The notes below the pieces were generated by a model. That model ran no database searches and was not told where the DNA came from. It was given only the letters and a program-made list of their open reading frames with translations. A stretch of DNA of 64,000 nucleotides from the NCBI RefSeq assembly GCF_013368755.1, contig NC_049563.1, positions 434,001 through 498,000 of the forward strand. Reading direction: 5' to 3'. The translations under genes were made by a program, and so were the position numbers. Positions 33,815 to 43,883 of the stretch are shown piece after piece; the stretch's first letter is position 1; every line of letters begins with the position of its first letter. This DNA comes from Talaromyces rugulosus. Taxonomy: Eukaryota; Ascomycota; Eurotiomycetes; Eurotiales; Trichocomaceae.

Positions 33815-35467
33815 ATGGAGCAGAGGGAAATCATCCTACTTGGCCTGGCAGCTTTGGTAGAAATTCACCAAGCATTAAGTGATAATAAATAATCTGACTT
33901 ATCAGGACAGGCTGCAACATACCAAGTCATTGTTTGGATTTACAACGCCTGGTTCCATCCGCTATCGGGCTACCCAGGCCCCAAACTATTCGGGGCATCA
34001 TACCTCCCTGGTCTATATCACCGGATTCAAGGCGACTATGTCCTTGTCCATACAGCGCTTCACGAGCGTTTTGGTGAGGTTATTCGGGTGAGCCCAAATG
34101 AACTGTCGTATATCAATCCCCAGGCATGGAAAGATATCACCGGACAAGGCTCAGGCCGTCAGGATATGGAGAAAGACCCTCTATCATTCGGACGACCCAT
34201 GCCGAACGCACCCAGTATCTTCAATGCCCATAGAACAGACCATTCTCGGATCCGTCGGACCATGTCCCATGCGTTTTCTGCATCTGCACTTCGGAGACAG
34301 GAATCGTTGATCCAGAGCCATGTGAAGATGATGATCCAGTGTCTTAATGAGCACAACGAGGAGGTGATTGATATGGTGTCTTGGTACAACTTCACCACCT
34401 TTGATATGTTTGGCGACCTTGCTTTTGGCGAGTCATTTGGCTGTCTGACCAATTCACTATACCACCCATGGGTAAAAATGCTTATAATGAGCATGAAGGC
34501 AGGGTACTTCATCATTCAAGCTCAGAAATACCCCATTTTTGAAAAAGTTCTCATGTCCTTTATCCCGCGCATGATGCGTCAACGCCGACGTGATCATTTA
34601 GCCTTGACGCAGGCGAAGCTTGCGAAACGAATGGCAAAGCCGGAAGAGCGACCCGACTTTCTCAGTTTCATATTGAGACACCAGGATGAAGCGACTGGAA
34701 TGTCGCTTCCAGAACTAGAGATAAATGCGAGTACACTCATTGTAGCTGGTTCAGAGACCACTGCTACCCTGCTATCCGGATGCACGTACTACTTGCTACG
34801 CAATCCTCGCGTGATGGAAAAGCTTTTGCATGAAGTCCGAACCACTTTTAAATCGGAGGACGAGATTGATATTACCAGCGTTAACGGCTTGAAGTATATG
34901 TTGGCCGTCCTGGATGAAGCATTGCGTGTGTACCCCCCGGCTCCAGGCAACTTTCATCGCCTTGTGCCTAAAGAGGGCTCGGTGATTTGCGAGAAATTTG
35001 TACCCGGTGAGGTAAGTAATCAACAGTATCTTCTATTATCTGACTGCATTTATTAATATATATTACAGACACAGGTATCTGTGTGTCATTACGCAGCTTA
35101 TCGCTCACCATGCAACTTTCATCAACCGGATGAGTTCATTCCTGAGCGATTCCTTGGCGACTCTAAATTTGAAAACGACCGCAGGGACGTTCTTCAGCCA
35201 TTTGGCACTGGATCGAGAGCCTGTCTGGGGCGAAAGTAAGTGGAAGATATCAAGAGCTATCTATCCTGTGAGTTAACTAACCCGGCATTTAATAGTCTCG
35301 CATACTTTGAAATGCGTCTCCTCCTGGCACATGTGCTCTGGAATTTTGACTTGGAGCTCATGCCACGAAGTGAAAAGTGGGCCAATCAAAAAGTATTTGC
35401 TATATGGGACAAGCCTGAGTTGTATGTGAAGCTCAAGCCAAGGGCTGAGTTGGGGGTAAGTGCTTAA
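33815..35467 (+). CDS. Cytochrome P450 B of the terpene cluster
   Basis: Microsomal P450 of 493 residues from four exons: 33815-33856, 33911-35011, 35069-35235, 35296-35467. The anchor MEQREIILLGLAALAATYQV comes only when the acceptor at 33910 (AGGACAG) is used; the nearer TATCAG gives the wrong frame. The rest shows WFHPLSGYPGPK, the oxygen-binding helix VAGSETTATLL, the ExxR motif EALR, PERF, and the haem loop FGTGSRACLG with Cys433. RVSPNELSYINPQAWKDI and the general pattern resemble the CYP65-type (isotrichodermin C-15 hydroxylase-like) group; this is a judgement of likeness, not a computed assignment. It lies in tandem with P450 A and upstream of the acyltransferase, all on the + strand. 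Confidence 0.9.
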
Positions 35468-36959
35468 ATCGAGGTACATGTGGAATAGAACAGGGCCGTA
35501 CTCATCAAGGACACCTGCACCTGTATATAATACTGTGGGCGGAACGTGGGATTATACTTCAATGTTAGCACTGAGAGCACCGCCAGCTGTCGATGAGTCA
35601 AGTATAACTACTCATTGGTATGTAAAACATGTCCAGTACGTATCCAGTAGTCAGCGCTTCGTAGTTAAAACATTACTCTACATTTACACTAAAGCCTTGT
35701 ATACCTCTTCATCTGCTCTCACATGGAACTAGCAACAATTACCTTCCTTCTCGTCTAAAATTATCATTTCAATTAAGTTTTACAGTTTCAGGGCAGAATC
35801 AGAAATGTCAAACCTGAGACTCTAAGTTGCCTGTATGGCATAGAGTGAGTGCCTTTGAATAATACAGATTTTTAAGAATGCTCGATAGCAAATTATTTAA
35901 TTAGGTCGTTCTCACAATCCAAGATCACATTTCTAGCTCAAAACCATTATACATTATTTTTCATACATTAGGGTTTTGAGCAATCTTACAGGCCCTCGAT
36001 ACTAGTGTATTTTACAGCCACGCGACCAGCCGATAAATTACCAGTTGATGCTTCGGTCGACCAATAATTCCAACATCATTTCGCAATAGACTAGAAAATG
36101 ACTAGGCCAATAAGGAAATAAATCGGTCAATTTAGATTTAGGCGAGCAACTACTTGGTCCTCGTAGTCTCGGAGCTTTTAAGGGATGACAAAGAATAGGT
36201 AAAGTGATAGCTATACGAACTATGCATAAAACCTATTTTCTTACATTACCTAAGATAGAATATGGATAAGAGTTCTCTAGTGCTAGTATCAATTACTAGT
36301 GTCTCACTTTCGTTTAGTGCTATCGACTTTATGTCATGGAACGATGAGATTACCCGCCCACGATTCTAGCGTGATTCTAGTATGCTTACTTAGTAAGACT
36401 CAAAGATGGGCCATCACCTAACTTCCTGTGGCCTAGATCTTATATCATCTTCATGGGAGGACACACTATGATGTGATTTTCTCATAAGAGACCCAATGGG
36501 CGAATGGTTTTTGGTTGTCAAAGTAATCAATACAACTCATGTGGCATGCCGGTGGCCCGCATATAGCTGCAAAACCTCGTACCCTGCTAGAAAGATAACA
36601 AGAACAGCCGTAGTCAAAGTTTCAAGACAGTTAGTAGTTGTAACAAAACATATTTGTTGGTTTCCCGCGCTTCGTTTTACTTGAATCATAGAATGCTCGT
36701 TCGGTCAGCGACTCTGCATGTGGTATCGGCATAAAATCATCCCGAGCAGCTTGATTCCCAACTTCTCGGCTTATTTTTCTGTATTTTCAATGGCCCGTTA
36801 TTCTGCAAGTTTATCACGCAAATTAATCGTTTCGCCGAGTCCATTACTGGTACAAAGTTGGGGTATACCATCCGCAGACATCATTCCTTCCATTAATCCG
36901 CGTGAGATAGCCACTTGGTAATCTGCCAAAACTCTTGGCCTCAAAAAATAAGGATCATA
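35468..36959. other. AT-rich spacer between P450 B and the acyltransferase
   Basis: A 1.5 kb AT-rich spacer with no intact gene. On the minus strand, about 36798-36950 translates into a protein-like segment that ends at a stop and could be a gene remnant; see findings. The remainder shows nothing recognisable. Confidence 0.45.
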
Positions 36960-38423
36960 ATGGTGACAAAAACATACACAGTTGGTCCGCACAATCCCTT
37001 TGAGGCCCAATACCCTCTTTCATCGTGCGATCTCCAGGTGCCGCCTGTCTTCACCTGTAAAGCTTTCATATATTCCACCAATGGGAATCTATCTGCTTCC
37101 TCCCCGGAGGCGCAGGGTCTTGTCTCACGTTTGCAAGATAGTCTCGTATCTTTTTTACAGCCAATTAGCCCCGGAGTGTTGGCATATCCACAAATCCTCG
37201 GCCAAATTGTCAAGCCCGTAGACGGGGGTCGGCCTTGCATCGCTGTCAAGAAGTCATTTTCTATTCAGTTCAAAGTGGTTGAAATGCCTGATATAGAATT
37301 CAGTAGCTTGCATCACAATGGCCGCTTTTCAGTAGACGCCATCAACATAGCCGGCTTCAGGGATGGGCTTGATCGCGCGAGTTTGATGAACTTGCCAGAG
37401 GTCTCGCACAACTTTACCTTCCAGCTCACTTTTATCAATGGTGGGTTTGTTCTTTTGGCCCAGGTCGCTCATCAAATTACCGATGCCTCTGGATTCGCGG
37501 GTTTTATACGACACTGGTTCCAGAGAGCCCGAGATGGGTCTTCAACCTATTCTCAAGTGGAGAGCAATCCACAAGTCTCTCTAGCTATGCATGATAAATC
37601 TAGACTTTGCCAAGAAGATATACAAGGTGATACCGATGCTCTGAGAAAATTAGAGCTGGCATATAAAGATGTACCGACAGTCAAAAGGCCTGTGGCGATA
37701 GGAAATGGCGAGCGAGTTGCTAAAATATTCTGGGTATCTGCTCAGAGTCTCAAGGACTTGAGAACAACATTGCAAGCAGAATCAGCAAACCAACCTACAA
37801 GTTTCCAAGCAGTCGTAGCACTATTATGGAGATGCATTATCCGCACGCGGCTAACACCTGAAAACAATACCCCATCTACGATGAGTAAAGGTTTTTTGGT
37901 CACGAATATGAGTCAACGTTTAAGTCCGCCACTACCAAAAGACTTCTTCGGCAACTCTGCAACCTGGGTTTTCGCTGAAATTCCTCAGTCAGCCCTGTTG
38001 GAGGAAAAGAGGCATGCCTCGGCTATCAATGCAATTCAAAAGACGCTGCAGGAAGATACGACTGAGCTTAGTCTACAGTTGGCCAACCAATTCATTTCAC
38101 GTCAAATGCAGGTTGGCGTGTATCCACCCATGGATCTGACAGGTAACGACGTTTTATTTAACTCGTGGGAGCATTTCTACCCGGATTTGGTGGATTTGGA
38201 TATTGGGCTAGGCAGCTTTTGCACTATGCGGCGTCTGACTGACTCTATTGTTCCCTCCTTGGTGCTTATTCTCCCCTCTTACGGGAGGAGATCACATGGA
38301 CCGGAGGATAAGAATCCATGCCAGTATCCCGGTGGTATTGAAGTGCAGGTCCACTTGTTTGCGAACCAAATGGAACTTTTGCAGAAGGATCCAGAATGGC
38401 TGCACTACGCCAGCACTATTTGA
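36960..38423 (+). CDS. BAHD-type acyltransferase of the terpene cluster
   Basis: Intronless gene for 487 residues, acyl-CoA-dependent O-acyltransferase of the fungal BAHD/trichothecene acetyltransferase type. The catalytic motif HxxxD is HQITD (171-175), in FVLLAQVAHQITDASGFAGF. The second family motif DFGWG appears as the degenerate DIGLGSF near the C-terminus, followed by the typical end region VQVHLFANQMELLQKDPEW. No signal peptide, so cytosolic. It would esterify a hydroxyl introduced by the P450s; acyl donor and position are unknown. The start ATG at 36960 is preferred; the frame extends a further 15 codons upstream only to a TTG. It ends the co-oriented run of three tailoring genes. Confidence 0.88.
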   Translation: MVTKTYTVGPHNPFEAQYPLSSCDLQVPPVFTCKAFIYSTNGNLSASSPEAQGLVSRLQDSLVSFLQPISPGVLAYPQILGQIVKPVDGGRPCIAVKKSFSIQFKVVEMPDIEFSSLHHNGRFSVDAINIAGFRDGLDRASLMNLPEVSHNFTFQLTFINGGFVLLAQVAHQITDASGFAGFIRHWFQRARDGSSTYSQVESNPQVSLAMHDKSRLCQEDIQGDTDALRKLELAYKDVPTVKRPVAIGNGERVAKIFWVSAQSLKDLRTTLQAESANQPTSFQAVVALLWRCIIRTRLTPENNTPSTMSKGFLVTNMSQRLSPPLPKDFFGNSATWVFAEIPQSALLEEKRHASAINAIQKTLQEDTTELSLQLANQFISRQMQVGVYPPMDLTGNDVLFNSWEHFYPDLVDLDIGLGSFCTMRRLTDSIVPSLVLILPSYGRRSHGPEDKNPCQYPGGIEVQVHLFANQMELLQKDPEWLHYASTI

Positions 38424-38970
38424 GCTCTTTGCTATATTGTAATTAACGTATTAGTCCTAACTGAGAGTATGTCTCTTTCTCTGTGTTACATCTTTGTATC
38501 GGGCCATCCCTGGTGTCAGATACCTAGTAAGATACGGTTGTGATTCTGTACTTTGATAGCAGTCGACAAGGTCTGGTTCTATTAAGAGTGCCGCTTCCCC
38601 AGACGTCTAGAGTCTTCCCGAAAGCCTCTAAGCTTGAGTCTACTAATAATAGCGCCAGCAAGAATAAAATAACATTTGAATGCTTCCGGGAGGTCTTAAC
38701 AAGAACTATGTAGCCAACCCATTCTATGGGGCCCGATCCTGTTGGATTATGGTATATATGGAATCAATACATCAATGGATTGTTCACATATGTATACATC
38801 AATTGATGACTTAAGAAACTAACGACATCCTTCATAGATTCTTTAATGTTCTAAGTAGCTACACATTATTTAGAATTATTAATTAAATAAAGACATATAT
38901 ATATTAAAAGTTTTCTTAGTTGCAAATTAACAGATCAAAGCCCATACTGTCCTAGTAACCTTTTTCTACC
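38424..38970. other. Convergent AT-rich spacer, acyltransferase and dehydratase
   Basis: A 547-base AT-rich spacer between converging genes. It contains ATCAATTGAT (38799-38808) and related AT palindromes, but no gene. Confidence 0.45.
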
Positions 38971-41061
38971 TCAATGATTATGTCTTGGCTCATCCCAGCG
39001 CTGAGCCACTCGTTGGAACTTGATAGCGTCTCGAAGGACCATGCCTTCACTAAGCTGATCGGTCTCCTTTCGGAACATTTCTTGCCATGGGGTGTGGCTT
39101 TCCGGTCCATGGTACCCGCCTTTGCTTTCCAGCTCGTCCCGTCGTTTCTTCAACTCTTCGTCCGAGATTAAAATGTCCACTCGGCGCTTTCTGAGATCTA
39201 CCCTGACTTTATCACCATCCCGCAGCAAACCGAGATTTCCGCCGGCGGCGGCTTCGGGGCTCGCGTTCAAGATCGAGGGAGAACCGGAGGTTCCTGATTG
39301 TCTGCCATCGCCAATGCAAGGAAGAGAGTGGACGCCTTTCTTCAGCAGCCGGCCTGGTGGGTGCATATTGACCACCTCGGCGGCACCTGGGTAACCCAGA
39401 GGACCGGTACCGCGGATCACAAGGAGCGTTCTCTCGTCAATCGGGGTTGATTCATCTTCAATTCGGTTATGATAATCCTCAGGTCCATCAAAGACAACGA
39501 CTGGTCCCTCAAAAGCATCAGGGTCCTCTGGATTCTCCATAAAGTTCTTTCGAAACTCCTCCGAGATAACAGACGTCTTCATAATTGCCGAGTCAAATAA
39601 ACTGCCTTGCAAATGACGGAACCCAGCATCAACCAACAACGGGTTCTTATACTCTCGAATCACTCGACGATCCCAAGAGTGTTTTCCCCGAACGTTATCT
39701 GCCACCGTTTGTCCCGTGCAGGTGAGTACATCGGCACGTAGCTTTCCAGCATCAAGCAATTCGGCCATGATGGCAGGAAGACCGCCGGCACGGTAATATT
39801 CTTCTCCCAGGTATTCGCCGGCTGGCTGCATGTTGAGTAGAAGTGGCGTATCAAACCCAACTTGATCCCAATCCTCGATGGTTAGGCTAACTCCCATGTG
39901 CTTCGCGATGGCGGTGACGTGAATGGGGGCATTTGTACTTCCTCCGATGGCAGAATTAACCACAATAGCGTTCTCGAAGGCTCCCCGGGTCATGATATCG
40001 CTCGGCTTTCTATCCGTCAAGACCATCTCGACGATATGCTTTCCGGTCTCGTAAGCGCATTGCGCGCGCTCTCGATAGGGTGCCGGGATAGCTGCGGAAC
40101 CAGGAAGGGCCATTCCCAAGGCTTCTGCGAGTGCGTTCATGGTGGATGCCGTTCCCATGGTGTTGCAGTGACCGGCCGAGGGAGCTCTGTATGAAATTAG
40201 TCCTTTGCGTCTCTTGAGGGGTTTTGTTCTTGTTTTCGGCTTACCCCTTCGACACGTAGTCGATAAATTGGTCGTGATTCATTTCTCCCGCAGACAGCAT
40301 TTCACGACCTTTCCAGACGACCATTCCGGAGCCAGCCAGCTCCTCTTTAACGTAACCGTTCAGCATGGGGCCGACATTGAGACATAAGGAAGGGATATTC
40401 TAGTTATGTACCATTTGCCTTAGCAGAGTTCTGAATGGACCCAGTCCGGAGAAGAAATGCTTACCATAGTGGCCGCTGCCATCAAGCATGCAGGTGTTGT
40501 CTTGTCACATCCAGTCAAAAGAACCACACCATCCAAAGGATAGGCATATAGAATTTCGACAAGACCCAGGTAGGCAAAATTCCTGTCCAGGCAAGCCGTC
40601 GGTCGTCGAGACGATTCCTGGATTGGGTGAATAGGAAATTCAAAAGCAATGCCGCCGGCAGACCGAATCCCTTCTCGAATTCGCTTGGACAGCTCCAAAT
40701 GATATCTATTACAAGGGACTAGATCCGAGCCCGATTGGGCGATTCCTATAATTGGCTTCCCCGACGTCAACTCCTCCCTCGTGATACCGTAGTTCAAATA
40801 TCGCTCAAGATAGATTGCCCCCATCTCCGGTTTGACATTTTTACCAAACCACTTTCGGGAACGCAGTTCACGACTTGGTGAGCTTTCCTTTTCTCTCGAT
40901 ACTCCATCGACCTTGAGCGAGGCGAGCTTGCTCTCCAGTTGCTGGGTTCGCCTTCGCAATGCGAGCAGCTCCTCCTGGCAGTCCTCGATGTTGATGGGTT
41001 TCTTGTTTTCCTGGCTACTGCAAGAGCAGCCCTCGCAACTGGTTTGAGAATCGCAGGCCAT
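38971..41061 (-). CDS. IlvD/Edd-family Fe-S dehydratase, closer to sugar-acid dehydratases
   Basis: Three exons (41061-40465, 40399-40245, 40186-38971) give 655 residues. Iron-sulfur enzymes of this family remove water from 2,3-dihydroxy acids. Three cysteines sit where the [2Fe-2S] ligands fall: C117 in [11 protein letters not shown]185 in TGCDKTTPA and C258 in [46 protein letters not shown] and [11 protein letters not shown] look like L-arabinonate/D-xylonate dehydratases, not branched-chain DHAD (Ilv3). The C-terminus is complete ([20 protein letters not shown]). The first 60 residues are extra: a Cys-rich start ([14 protein letters not shown]) and a probable coiled coil. No mitochondrial presequence is obvious. 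Next to the terpene cluster; membership uncertain. Function could be pentonate catabolism or a cluster-linked role. Confidence 0.85.
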
Positions 41062-41163
41062 TTTGAGAAATTGTCCAGTGTTTCAAGGGTATGGATGGGT
41101 ATGCCTGAAGACAGGGCAAGTCAAGTACTTTTCTGGACAAAATAAACCCAAGGGTCAGAATAA

Positions 41164-41200
<37 letters not shown>

Positions 41201-42000
41201 GTTGTAGAATAAAAGAGAGAAAAATATCGTCGAGAAAACCCCGCAAAGAAATCCGGGGATGGGTCAAATTTTAAACAAGACTCGAAATTTGTTGGCTAGC
41301 TAACAAAACCAATCGTCGCTCAGACTTGCCCAATGTTTCGTCCCAGTATGGTATTGACTCAACACGACACAAGAATACGGCAGAGAGGCCCAATAATTCC
41401 CATCAAATACCAAAAACCGCGCGTTCGACGAATGTTCACATATGTTACCGGTGAGCGCTTCTCTCGCTCCCCGGAGACATGTCCGTATAGCAGGAGATCT
41501 GGATAACCTCGGAAACACCGGAGTTGCTCCGATCTGCCAATGAGGGTTCGTTAATTTGCAAGGATGGTGGGATATGCGCGCCATTCTACTTGTCCCCGGC
41601 ACTTAAAAATGGACCTTGTCCTTCTGGACTAGCCCGCTTAACATTAACCGGCTTTCATTATTAAAATCCAGTCTCGTGTTCCGTAGTAATAATAGTAATA
41701 ATGTCGGCTCAAACCCCACGCCGAGTCTTTCGGCTTACCGAAGTCACCCCACCCACCCCCACGGAACATAGTATGGAGAGTCATTACTTTTGAGAGAAGA
41801 GAAGAAACAGAATTTTTATCATCTGATCAATCTATGTATGGGGGTCATCATAAACGTCATCAATCGATGTCAAGAACGGTATCTTTTTAATCATCCCACA
41901 TAGCCTCGTTCGGTTGCATCTCTGAATCCAAATACCAACTTCGGGTGCCTTGGTATCGTTTCCAGACGACAACTAAGAGGTCCTAAATAAAATCAAAGGG
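41062..42000. other. Dehydratase promoter with long G tract, and DnaJ 3' flank
   Basis: A 939-base spacer: the upstream region of the dehydratase followed by the DnaJ 3' end. The only striking element is the G36 run annotated separately. Short minus-strand frames near 41300-41600 have no recognisable content. Confidence 0.5.
41164..41199 (+). repeat. G36 homopolymer
   Basis: A 36-base uninterrupted G run, about 100 bases upstream of the dehydratase start codon, so on the C strand relative to that gene. It can form G-quadruplexes and is unstable in length; the true length may differ from the assembly. Confidence 0.85.
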
Positions 42001-43566
42001 TTATTGCGTAGCGCACTGCGCGGTCTCGCCCTCTCCGTCCTCTTCATCCCATCCACCGCCGCCACGAGGGTCGCCCTGGCCAAACTCTTCAATATCGGCA
42101 TTGGATTCGTAGTCTACCTCATCCACAGTCTCGGCTTCGATCGGAGGCTCTGGTTTGGGGAGAATTTCCTTCAACTTCTCCAACACGGCTGGACTGGGCG
42201 CCCATGTCTCGTCGGGGAACTTGATATCGACGACCAGGTATAGGTCACCTTGAGCGTCGCTTCTCTTGTGTGGCATCCCCTCTCCTGGGATCTTCAGGAC
42301 CTGACCGGGAGATAGGACTTCGCCTGGCGTTCTTGGGTGCGTGATTTCAATGCCTCGTCCGTCCAAGTGTTTGACGACAACCCGGGAGAAACCGGCCAAG
42401 GCTTCGGCAAGTGTGACTTGAAGGTCTGCAGTCAGGTCGGGCCCAGCCCGACGGAATACAGGGTGTTCGACCTCTTCAAGGTGGAAAATTATGTCACCCG
42501 GTTCCTGGTCAGGTACTTGATCGGCTTCGCCCTCTAATGTGACTCTGTCTCCCTCCCTAAAGAATGGTCAGTAAAAGGGAACTGCGGTGACAAAAGCAAT
42601 TCGACTCACTTGGCTCCTCGGGGAATATATATCTCCAACATTTTCCTTTCCTCGGTCACCTTTTTCCCCTTGCATTTCTTGCACTTGTCTTTAGGGCTGA
42701 AGAATTTACCCTGGCCCTCGCATACAGTGCACGGGACGGTAGATTGGGTTAGCATTGGCCCAAGACGAGTAAGAACGGTTTTTTGTCCTCGAGAAATGTC
42801 AGCAAGGCCACGGGCAGTATTCGAAATTCAAGGAATGATATATCTTACCTCGTCCTTCACAAGAAGAGCATTCCTTTGCTGTGGCTTTCTCTTTGCCTCC
42901 TCTGCCGTTGCACAGCCCGCAGATCACGTTCTTGGTACTGGCAAACTTGACAGTCTTTCCCTTGTAAAGATCTTCCAGGGTGACTTCGTATTTTGTCTCT
43001 TCATTGGGGCTCTTCCTAGGTTTGTTGGGGCGTCCTCCGGGGCCAAACCCAGGCATATCGCCCATTCCCCCCATGCCTCCCATGCCGCCAAACATCTGGG
43101 CTAGGATATCATCCAAGTCAGGTCCACCTCCCATACCTGCATTCCCTGAGCCATCAAAGGCGGACATGCCATGTGTGTCGTACAAGTGACGCTTGTCCTC
43201 ATCGTACAGGATATCGTAGGCTTGCTGTACTGCTTTGAATTTGATCTCAGCCGTCTCCCTCTCCGCTTCAGGGACCTTGTCCGGATGGCTTGATAGCGCT
43301 GCCTGTGTAAAAAGGAAGAGTCAGCGTCGACGTTGTTGAATAGTTGGTGTCAAGCTCACTTTGCGGTAAGCCTTTCGGATATCTTCTTTCGAAGCGTCGT
43401 GTCCAAGGCTGAGGACCTCTAAGGTAGACAGGCATTAGCAGAAGCAGGATGGGATTAATTGTTGAGCAAAAACTGTACCGTAGAGGTCAATTTGAGCGGT
43501 TTCGTCCACTGTTGAATGCTGTTAGCAACATGCAAAAGGCGGTTGCGCATGAGGGGACAACAGACT
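42001..43566 (-). CDS. xdj1: Type I (class A) DnaJ co-chaperone, Xdj1/Ydj1-like, with CaaX end
   Basis: Hsp70 co-chaperone of 425 residues. Exons: 43508-43479, 43418-43360, 43302-42849, 42787-42610, 42556-42001, plus a one-base A at about 43566. Order: J-domain with the catalytic HPD (SSHPDKVPEAE), a Gly/Met/Phe-rich linker (MFGGMGGMGGMGDMPGFGPG), four zinc repeats (CGLCNGRG, CSSCEGRG, CTVCEGQG, CKKCKGKK) and the substrate-binding C-terminal domain. The protein ends CATQ, a CaaX farnesylation signal like CASQ of Ydj1, so membrane attachment is likely. The first coding exon begins TG GAC GAA after an acceptor AG; the A of ATG must come from an upstream exon. HPDKVPEAE and the overall pattern resemble Xdj1 more than Mas5, but this choice is uncertain. 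Confidence 0.87.
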
Positions 43567-43883
43567 CTGGGAAAGCCAAAATCAGTCGGTCCTGGCGGGC
43601 AGAAAAATTCTACTGCAACTGCTGACCGGAGGAAGAGTATCCGATGGCTATATAGGACGCAAAAAACAAAAAAAGATTGCGAAAGGTGGACAGCGGGGAC
43701 GGGGTTTTGTTTGCACAATCAAGCTGCGATAAGATTTCTGCCGGAGAGAAAGTTAAGCTGCGCTATCACCGTTCCAGCCGCCTCCCGCAGACTATTTTCG
43801 TCCGGACCACCACCAAACCGGTCGACTTTTTGTCCAGGTCGCTTTCCTTTCTTTCTTTTCGAGGATCTCAAGTTTCATGCGCC
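43567..43883. promoter_or_regulatory. Divergent promoter of the DnaJ gene and mse1
   Basis: A 317-base spacer that includes the 5' leader exon of the DnaJ gene (position depends on which donor is used for the start-codon intron). No specific regulatory motif is recognised. Confidence 0.4.

Noticed and set aside
38971..41061. Calling the dehydratase a branched-chain DHAD (Ilv3) resistance copy
   Set aside because: Signature segments fit sugar-acid dehydratases better; kept only as a hypothesis to test.
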